Assembly: GCA_036517855.1 (NCBI GenBank)
Contig: DATDSR010000051.1
Location: 1 to 9,968, forward strand
Direction of reading: 5' to 3'
Source of the DNA: DATDSR01 sp036517855
GTDB taxonomy: Bacteria; Patescibacteriota; Minisyncoccia; Phycocordibacterales; DATDSR01
DNA: 9,968 bases
Position numbers and translations under genes: made by a program. Shown one piece after another: positions 5,905-9,968 of this stretch (position 1 is the first letter of the stretch; the number at the start of each line of letters is the position of its first letter). The notes under the pieces were generated by a model. The model saw only the letters and a program-made list of their open reading frames with translations, searched no databases and was not told where the DNA came from.

Positions 5905-8838
5905 TCAGCCAAGCGAGGAGTTGGCGCCCATCATTTCACGCAGGGCACAGAATTCGCAGTTCTTTTCATCACACCTAGTATTCCAAAAAGCGAGGCTCCT
6001 AATCTCTCCCGCTTTTTCGCCAACTAAAGTTTCGAGAGCCTTCACTTCTTCGTCTCTAATCTCAAAGCTCTCGCGCTTCCACTTGCCTCTATCATTTGGT
6101 TCTACGAAATCTATCTCACCTGTAGCCACTTTATATTTACCCTCTTGGTAGCGGTCGAGCAGGATTTTATAGAAAAGTAATTGGCGATACTCGTTGCCCG
6201 TGGCAGTTTTGGTTTGGCCCATCAGTTCGTTGCGCGAGCGCACTCTCCCGGTTTTATAATCAACTACGTTCACTTGCCCTGAGCCCGTCGAAGGGCTCCC
6301 ATCAACTATCTCAATCTTATCTATTCGCCCGCGCAATAGCACCGGCTCGCCATCTTCTATGTCTAGGTGCACGCCCTTCACATCAAACTCGTTTAGCACA
6401 TTTGCGTGCCAGGTGCTTTGGTAGGTTTTGTAGTAGCCGATTAGCGCCTTCTCGCCTTTCTTCTTAAGCTCGGCAATATCGCGCTCGGGCAAAGGCAATA
6501 TAGCAAGCTCTTGCTCAAAACTGTTTAAAACAGATTTAGCCGGCAAAGTCTGCCCGTGTTTGACCGAGTTAAATAAATCTTTAAGAGATGCGTGAACGGC
6601 CGTGCCAAAGAGGGAGTACTTGTCGGGAGAGCGTGGGATACGTAGGAGCGATTGGTAGAAGTACTTCCACGGGCACTCGAGGTAGTTATTGAGAGCAGAG
6701 ACGGAGAAGCCCTGCTCGGCGAAGAGTTGCCGCACATACTCGCCGTCTTGCAAGCTGGCCGATTTTTCTTTTGCCGGAGTGAGCTTGAGCTTGGCTATAT
6801 CATTTGCACCATTCGCTTCTTCGCCCTCAATCTTAGTGAGGTGCGCGTCTATCTCGGTAATGAAACGTGTGGGCAGGACTGCCTTGTGATTCACTTCGCG
6901 CGAGTAACTAATCACCACACTTCGTTTGGCCCGAGTGAGTGCAACGTAAAAGAGCCGGCGCTCGTCTTCGGCGTCATCGCTGTGCCTGCCACCCCAATGC
7001 TTGTCTTCGGCGAACACAATGTGCACTCGCTCAAACTCCAGACCCTTAGAGCGGTGAGCGGTCATCACTCGCACGCCCTCACGTCCACGCGTTTCGCGAT
7101 CGCGCTTGATAGTTATCTTGTATCGCTCGATCAAATCCATATGGCGAATCAAACCCTTCAAGCTCGCATCACCCGAGCGCTCTACCGCTCCTCGCGCGTA
7201 CTCTAGGAAACCCGACAATGCCCCCAGTGCTTCGGTCGGGTCAGACTGTCCCAGTGCAGCACCCAATATCCCCGACTCCTCACCCACTCGCTCAATCAGG
7301 GCAAGCACACCTGCGCCCTGTTCAAGCGCCTTCCAAGTTCTCAGTAATTTATATACGTGTGGGAACTTTGCTTTAACCAAATCATAAAGACTAATCCGCC
7401 GGTGAGAACTCTCTCGGTAAGCTTTGTAAACCTCGAGCGGGTCAAGGCCAAGCGCGGGCGCGTGCAAAAGTGGCACAAGTAAATCATCTTTGCCAAAGTC
7501 GTTCACTGCTCGCAGTAGTGTGAGCAACTGTTTTACAAACGGGCTCGCTAGCACCTCATCATCTGTCTCAAGGGTAAACGGCACGCCCGACTTAGCAAAA
7601 TATTCAGCCACTACATCGGCATCGGCGTTGTCGCGCACAAGCACGGCCACTTCACTTAACTTCTGCTCTTGTTTAACATAACGCTTCATCGCCTTGGCCA
7701 GAGCAAACAATTCCTGGTCGCGATCAGCTGAGGCGAGCAGTGTAATCGGCTCTATCGTTGGCTCGCTCACTGCCATCAGTTTGCCACCTGTACCAATGAG
7801 GGCGAAGGCGGCGTCGAGTATCACTTGCCCCGATCGATAGTTCTCTGTCAGTGTTATGAGCTTGGCCGCCGGATAACGCTTGGTAAAGTAATTAAAATTC
7901 TCAAGCGAGGCGCCTTGAAAGCGGAAAATGGCCTGCTTCTCATCCCCCACCAAGAAGAGGTTCGGCTCATCGAAGAAAGACGAGAGCAACTCTAGCAGCT
8001 TGTTCTGCGCCCCGTTGGCGTCTTGATGTTCGTCGGCCAAGATATACTGGTTCTCTTCGGCCAGTATCAACTTAAACTCCTCATCACTCTCCATCGCCCC
8101 CACCACTTCGAGTATCATATCTTCGTAATCATACAGGCGCCTCTTCTCAAGTAGCTCCTCGTACTTGGCATAAACGCGAGCGAACTCTTCATCCTTCTCA
8201 AAATTTGCCAGAACACTCGCGTACACTCCTTTCACTTTGCCCTTATGCGCGCCTTTGTCGTGCTTCAAATCATCTATCTCTAATACTTTCTTTTTCTCCA
8301 AAGCCACGCGCGCCTTGAAATCTTCGGGGGTAATAGCGTCGCGCTTCAAATCAGATATACGCCGGCGTAACTCGCCCATATAGTGATACGGGTCACCGTA
8401 GGGCCTAAGCTTGTCGAGCTTGATGGTATCCAAAATTTCTTCAATCAAACCAGCCTTCTCCACCTCGCCCAAATTGCGCGCACCCACGAGTCGGGGGAAG
8501 CGCTCGGGGAAGCGGCTGATGCAATCATTGGCAAAACCGTGGAAGGTGTGGATGCGCACCCGATACCCAGCCGGCCCCACAATGGCCACCAAACGCCGCT
8601 TCATATGCGCCGCCGCACTCTCGGTGAAGGTCAGTGCCAGTATCGCATCCGGTGGCACATCTGTGCGTTTCAAAATGTTGGCAATCCGGAGTGTCAAAAC
8701 TTGTGTCTTGCCCGTCCCCGGCCCCGCCACCACCATCACCGGCCCCTCAATAGTATCCACCGCCAACCGTTGCGCCACATTCAACCGCAAGTATTCAATA
8801 TCAAAATTTTTTCCAAGTGTTCCCGTGCCCGCTTTCAT
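5905..8838 (-). CDS. UvrD/AddA-like ATP-dependent helicase fused to PD-(D/E)XK nuclease
   Basis: This superfamily-1A 3'-5' helicase carries a C-terminal nuclease, an AddA/RecB-like end-processing enzyme for double-strand-break repair or defence. Residues are numbered from an upstream in-frame Met (8862). Helicase motifs: Q-motif LNVAQRLAV (27-35), Walker A GPGTGKT (47-53), Ia TFTESAAAHM (78-87), TFHGFA (106-111), II DEHQD (277-281), III GDEKQAIFRFQGA (306-318), IV TENYRS (339-344), V TAHRSKGLEF (601-610), VI VALTRAKR (640-647). Nuclease: YLECPWKYFY with C730, H757, GRIDKI with D848, VVDYKTG with D868 and K870, QLLFY (894-898), and C964, C969, C972, a likely 4-Cys iron-sulfur clamp. A repeat insertion encodes SPSTGSGQV (856-864). 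I place the start at 8838 (ninth codon) because TGGTATAAT lies exactly 6 nt before it; the first eight codons from 8862 are promoter DNA. The stop is TGA at 5907-5905. It reads towards the paralogous nuclease gene. Confidence 0.93.
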   Translation of the reverse strand: MKAGTGTLGKNFDIEYLRLNVAQRLAVDTIEGPVMVVAGPGTGKTQVLTLRIANILKRTDVPPDAILALTFTESAAAHMKRRLVAIVGPAGYRVRIHTFHGFANDCISRFPERFPRLVGARNLGEVEKAGLIEEILDTIKLDKLRPYGDPYHYMGELRRRISDLKRDAITPEDFKARVALEKKKVLEIDDLKHDKGAHKGKVKGVYASVLANFEKDEEFARVYAKYEELLEKRRLYDYEDMILEVVGAMESDEEFKLILAEENQYILADEHQDANGAQNKLLELLSSFFDEPNLFLVGDEKQAIFRFQGASLENFNYFTKRYPAAKLITLTENYRSGQVILDAAFALIGTGGKLMAVSEPTIEPITLLASADRDQELFALAKAMKRYVKQEQKLSEVAVLVRDNADADVVAEYFAKSGVPFTLETDDEVLASPFVKQLLTLLRAVNDFGKDDLLVPLLHAPALGLDPLEVYKAYRESSHRRISLYDLVKAKFPHVYKLLRTWKALEQGAGVLALIERVGEESGILGAALGQSDPTEALGALSGFLEYARGAVERSGDASLKGLIRHMDLIERYKITIKRDRETRGREGVRVMTAHRSKGLEFERVHIVFAEDKHWGGRHSDDAEDERRLFYVALTRAKRSVVISYSREVNHKAVLPTRFITEIDAHLTKIEGEEANGANDIAKLKLTPAKEKSASLQDGEYVRQLFAEQGFSVSALNNYLECPWKYFYQSLLRIPRSPDKYSLFGTAVHASLKDLFNSVKHGQTLPAKSVLNSFEQELAILPLPERDIAELKKKGEKALIGYYKTYQSTWHANVLNEFDVKGVHLDIEDGEPVLLRGRIDKIEIVDGSPSTGSGQVNVVDYKTGRVRSRNELMGQTKTATGNEYRQLLFYKILLDRYQEGKYKVATGEIDFVEPNDRGKWKRESFEIRDEEVKALETLVGEKAGEIRSLAFWNTRCDEKNCEFCALREMMGANSSLG
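6277..6295 (-). repeat. Interspersed CCCTTCGAC-type repeat, copy inside the helicase gene
   Basis: Minus-strand CCCTTCGACGGGCTCAGGG is followed by CAAG. It matches the copy in the yqeY-like gene at 17 of 19 core positions. It sits in frame between the GRID motif and the VVDYK motif of the nuclease domain and encodes PSTGSGQ, a loop absent from the paralogous stand-alone nuclease. AGCCC and GGGCT at the left part can form a small hairpin. Confidence 0.7.
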
Positions 8839-8844
8839 CCCAAG

Positions 8845-8853
8845 ATTATACCA
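8845..8853 (-). promoter_or_regulatory. Extended -10 promoter of the helicase-nuclease gene (leaderless)
   Basis: On the minus strand TGGTATAAT (8853-8845) is a perfect extended -10. CTTGGG (6 nt) separates it from ATG 8838. The predicted +7 start is the A of that ATG, which argues against the longer ORF beginning at 8862. Confidence 0.7.
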
Positions 8854-8889
8854 CCCTTGCATTTTACTCCCTTAGGCGTAGGCTTTGGT

Positions 8890-8896
8890 AGGAGGG
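8890..8896 (+). promoter_or_regulatory. Shine-Dalgarno site of the 52-aa ORF
   Basis: AGGAGGG ends 7 nt before ATG 8904. Promoter elements are unclear: TTGCAT (8857-8862) and TAGGCT (8879-8884), 16 bp apart, are the best pair but weak. Confidence 0.5.
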
Positions 8897-8903
8897 TCTT
8901 GCC

Positions 8904-9062
8904 ATGATGGACAGCCCATACGGTGGCCCGGAAATCGGGAAGGACATGGCCTGGCTCTTTCGCTCTTTGCTCTACCTCACAGAGCAAGCACGGAAGGGCT
9001 GGGTGATCTACTTACGCGCCGAACGCCTCTTGAGAGGCAAGAAGGACGAGACGATCCACTAG
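8904..9062 (+). CDS. Putative 52-aa small protein, unknown
   Basis: The product starts MMDSPYGGPEIGKDMAWLFR and continues through a mainly helical, amphipathic stretch (SLLYLTEQARKGWVIYLRAE) to a basic tail RLLRGKKDETIH. It is not a clear transmembrane protein; the pattern suits a peripheral or partner-binding helix pair. The AGGAGGG site fixes ATG 8904, or the adjacent Met at 8907. The stop is the first base pairs of a strong hairpin. Position: divergent from the leaderless helicase-nuclease gene, and upstream of the YqeY gene, from which the hairpin separates it. No family recognised. Confidence 0.5.
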   Translation: MMDSPYGGPEIGKDMAWLFRSLLYLTEQARKGWVIYLRAERLLRGKKDETIH

Positions 9063-9098
9063 ATGCCGCGCGAGAACCCACCTGGGACGCGCGGCATC
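9062..9098 (+). terminator. Hairpin after the 52-aa ORF
   Basis: GATGCCGCGCG (9062-9072) and CGCGCGGCATC (9088-9098) form a perfect 11-bp stem with a 15-nt loop that contains a smaller CCC/GGG pairing. The tail GCTAATTAGTTTG is AT-rich but has no long T-run. It begins within the stop codon. Confidence 0.65.
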
Positions 9099-9135
9099 GC
9101 TAATTAGTTTGAAAATTGCTATCATTTCGTCATTG

Positions 9136-9167
9136 TTTGCAAATTGCAAATTTTATCATTCTAAAAT
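9136..9167 (+). promoter_or_regulatory. Palindrome and leaderless-type promoter of the YqeY gene
   Basis: TAAAAT (9162-9167) is a 5/6 -10 hexamer ending exactly 6 nt before ATG 9174, as in the other leaderless genes. Upstream, TTTGCAA (9136-9142) and TTGCAAA (9144-9150) form a 15-bp dyad centred on A 9143. It overlaps the place where a -35 would be (TTGCAA 9137-9142, 19 bp spacer), so it could be an operator or an activator site. No Shine-Dalgarno sequence is present. Confidence 0.45.
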
Positions 9168-9173
9168 TAATTC

Positions 9174-9638
9174 ATGTCATTGCAAAGTAATTTGAAAGAG
9201 CAGATGAAGGAGGCGATGAAGGCCAAAGATACTGTGCGCTTATCGGTAGTGCGTGGCTTAATGGCCGCTATGGGCAACGAGGCTATTGCTACTGGTAAAG
9301 GACCAGCCGGTGAACTTACCGACGAGGAGGCCATTGCCGTGATTCGCAAAGAGGGCAAGAAGCGCAAAGACTCGATAGAGCAATTTACAAACGGTGGCCG
9401 ACCCGAACTCGCTGAGAGTGAGAAGGTGGAACTCGCTATCATCGAGACCTACCTCCCTACCCTGATGAGTGCCGAGCAAGTAAAGCCGATTGTTGAAGCA
9501 AAGATGAAAGAGCTGGGTTTGAACGGCTCAACCCTTCGACAAGCTCAGGGTAAGCTCATGCAAGCGGTAATGCATGAGCTTAAGGGCAAAGCCGACGGCA
9601 TGGTGGTGAAAAATGTTGTGGAGAGCCTGCTCGCCTAA
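9174..9638 (+). CDS. yqeY: GatB/YqeY domain protein
   Basis: This 154-aa cytoplasmic protein shares its fold with the C-terminal tRNA-binding tail domains of the GatB/GatE amidotransferase subunits. Its own cellular role is not settled, though it is often linked to tRNA. Seen: SLQSNLKEQMKEAMKAKD (2-19), TVRLSVVRGLMAAM (20-33), a DSIEQFTNGGRPELAESE block (66-83) and ETYLPTLMSAEQV (91-103), all family signatures in the usual order. The tail ELKGKADGMVVKNVVESLL is the small C-terminal helical domain. Length matches the usual 147-150 plus a few residues. The extra material is TLRQAQGK (120-127), encoded by an interspersed repeat where family members normally have a short 'DMGKVM'-like helix start. 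ATG 9174 is supported by homology and by the -10 six nt upstream. Confidence 0.93.
   Translation: MSLQSNLKEQMKEAMKAKDTVRLSVVRGLMAAMGNEAIATGKGPAGELTDEEAIAVIRKEGKKRKDSIEQFTNGGRPELAESEKVELAIIETYLPTLMSAEQVKPIVEAKMKELGLNGSTLRQAQGKLMQAVMHELKGKADGMVVKNVVESLLA
9532..9550 (+). repeat. Interspersed CCCTTCGAC-type repeat, copy inside the yqeY-like gene
   Basis: CCCTTCGACAAGCTCAGGG, followed by TAAGC, is translated in frame as STLRQAQGK. It differs from the copy at 6277-6295 at two core positions (AA versus GG). It is located at a domain boundary, before the last helices, and leaves the frame intact. Confidence 0.75.
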
Positions 9639-9647
9639 GGCGAGTTT
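9630..9647 (+). terminator. Short hairpin at the end of the yqeY-like gene
   Basis: CTCGCC (9630-9635), loop TAA (the stop codon itself, 9636-9638) and GGCGAG (9639-9644) are followed by TTTGCTTT. The 6-bp stem with a 3-nt loop is small but placed exactly at the stop. The minus-strand 32-aa ORF also stops inside it. Confidence 0.5.
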
Positions 9648-9733
9648 GCTTTCGTAATCCTACTGTGATTAAATGGCTTGGGCTCGTTCATAACCCACAC
9701 CCAATGCGGCCGGGTGAGTTGCGTTTCGTTCAT
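9635..9733 (-). CDS. Putative 32-aa ORF with strong Shine-Dalgarno sequence
   Basis: The product starts MNETQLTRPHWVWVMNEPKP and ends FNHSRITKANSP*. AGGAGG (9743-9738 on minus) lies 4 nt before ATG 9733, slightly close. The peptide has two tryptophans and no recognised family. Its stop overlaps the yqeY stop region, so the genes converge tail to tail. A longer in-frame version starting at 9817 would run through the leader structure and is less likely. It may equally be a leader peptide or chance ORF in a structured RNA. Confidence 0.35.
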   Translation of the reverse strand: MNETQLTRPHWVWVMNEPKPFNHSRITKANSP

Positions 9734-9803
9734 GGTTCCTCCTCTGGTCCCAACCGTAGAGGGACACCTCCTTTCTGACTTGCCCGGCCGCTCCACAATA
9801 GCA
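9706..9803 (-). promoter_or_regulatory. Promoter and structured leader of the 32-aa ORF
   Basis: On the minus strand TGCTATTGT (9803-9795) is an extended -10 candidate. The predicted start is near 9788. The leader carries GCGGCCGGG (9791-9783), which pairs with CCCGGCCGC (9714-9706) inside the ORF, enclosing the ribosome site and start codon. Inside is a second hairpin, GTCCC/GGGAC, between two purine-rich sites, AAAGGAGGTG (9774-9765) and AGGAGG (9743-9738). The arrangement could sequester translation; this is inference from base pairing seen by eye. Confidence 0.4.
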
Positions 9804-9807
9804 AGGC

Positions 9808-9968
9808 TGTCGCTCACAAACGACGGCCCGTATAATCCTCAGCACCTTCGCAACACCTCCAGTGGTGTTTGATAATTAATACCCATGTGCAATCGCTTGG
9901 TATTGTAGTGCTTTAAGTACGAGGGCACAACGTCTCTGAATCTCTTGAGTGCTTTGGGTACCTTGTCC
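9808..9968 (-). mobile_element. Right-edge insertion sequence (3' end), partial
   Basis: The transposase 3' end implies an insertion sequence running off the right side of the window. A plausible terminus is at 9808, where the plus strand reads TGTCGCTCACAAACGACGG. TG at the outer end, about 30 bp beyond the transposase stop, fits IS3/IS481-type elements. The opposite end and target duplication are outside the window, so the boundary is a proposal only. Confidence 0.45.
9839..9968 (-). CDS. DDE transposase / integrase core, C-terminal fragment (IS481/IS3-like)
   Basis: The last 42 codons of a minus-strand frame, stop TGA 9841-9839, read DKVPKALKRFRDVVPSYLKH followed by YNTKRLHMGINYQTPLEVLR and RC. 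The pattern YN-x-x-R-x-H-x-G-x-x-x-x-TP-x-E-x-L is the hallmark end of the retroviral-type integrase core (rve_3) in IS481 and IS3 family transposases, which move DNA by DDE cut-and-join chemistry. The catalytic D, D and E residues are outside the window; the E would be expected just upstream. Completeness cannot be judged. Confidence 0.85.
   Translation of the reverse strand, partial: DKVPKALKRFRDVVPSYLKHYNTKRLHMGINYQTPLEVLRRC

Noticed and set aside
5717..6151. 144-codon plus-strand ORF starting at the Shine-Dalgarno GTG
   Set aside because: It is largely antisense to the helicase 3' end, arginine-rich and shadow-like; the 38-aa frame has the proper ribosome-site spacing.
6652..7206. 184-codon plus-strand ORF inside the helicase gene
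   Set aside because: It is a complete antisense shadow of a gene with all helicase motifs intact, and no ribosome site or family match was seen.
8839..8862. Upstream in-frame ATG giving the helicase eight more residues
   Set aside because: These codons contain the perfect extended -10 TGGTATAAT placed exactly 6 nt before ATG 8838; a transcript from it would not include them.
1..9968. CRISPR array or tRNA/rRNA genes
   Set aside because: No spaced identical repeats of 24-40 bp and no tRNA or rRNA signature were seen by eye. The Cas4-like cysteines of the small nuclease are not accompanied by cas genes.

Overview
The window reads as a chromosomal segment of a small-genome bacterium, most likely a member of the Candidate Phyla Radiation (Patescibacteria, Parcubacteria-like). 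This placement is inferred from several features seen together: a ribonuclease J, compact leaderless-looking promoters, a stand-alone RecB-like nuclease beside a helicase-nuclease fusion, a degenerate CTAAGTT heptamer array, and two in-frame copies of a CCCTTCGAC..GCTCAGGG repeat (giving TLRQAQGK or PSTGSGQ in protein). No rRNA, tRNA or taxonomic marker is present, so the lineage is not proven. Standard code without UGA reassignment fits every gene.

Layout, left to right. (1) 1-513: C-terminal end of a family-5 peptide-type ABC transporter binding protein. (2) 558-2342: ribonuclease J, preceded by the heptamer array. (3) 2345-2701: a complete small unit with promoter, leader hairpin, Shine-Dalgarno sequence, a 74-aa Cys/His plus two-TM protein and a terminator. 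(4) 2850-3986: MFS transporter. (5) 3985-4310, minus strand: no convincing ORF, but a near-consensus promoter, many hairpins and a U-tailed terminator, so a candidate structured RNA of about 290 nt. (6) 4415-4852: small secreted four-cysteine protein, divergent from that RNA. (7) 4909-5661 and 5905-8838, both minus: a 250-aa PD-(D/E)XK nuclease and a UvrD/AddA-like helicase with a C-terminal PD-(D/E)XK domain. Each has a small Shine-Dalgarno-led plus-strand ORF divergent from its 5' end (5730-5846 and 8904-9062). (8) 9174-9638: GatB/YqeY-like protein. (9) 9635-9968, minus: a 32-aa ORF with a structured leader, then the 3' end of a DDE (IS481/IS3-like) transposase cut by the window edge.

Two expression styles stand out. 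The nuclease, the helicase-nuclease, the MFS transporter and the YqeY gene have a -10 hexamer ending exactly 6 nt before the start codon, which predicts leaderless mRNAs; in three cases it is an extended TGn -10. Four very short ORFs instead have strong Shine-Dalgarno sequences, real 5' leaders and, in at least three cases, GC-rich hairpins after the stop. Functionally the window joins RNA turnover (RNase J), DNA end processing or repair (helicase-nuclease plus nuclease), transport, and several small proteins and RNAs of unknown role. The most likely undescribed elements are the 3985-4277 RNA and the set of small Shine-Dalgarno-led units.
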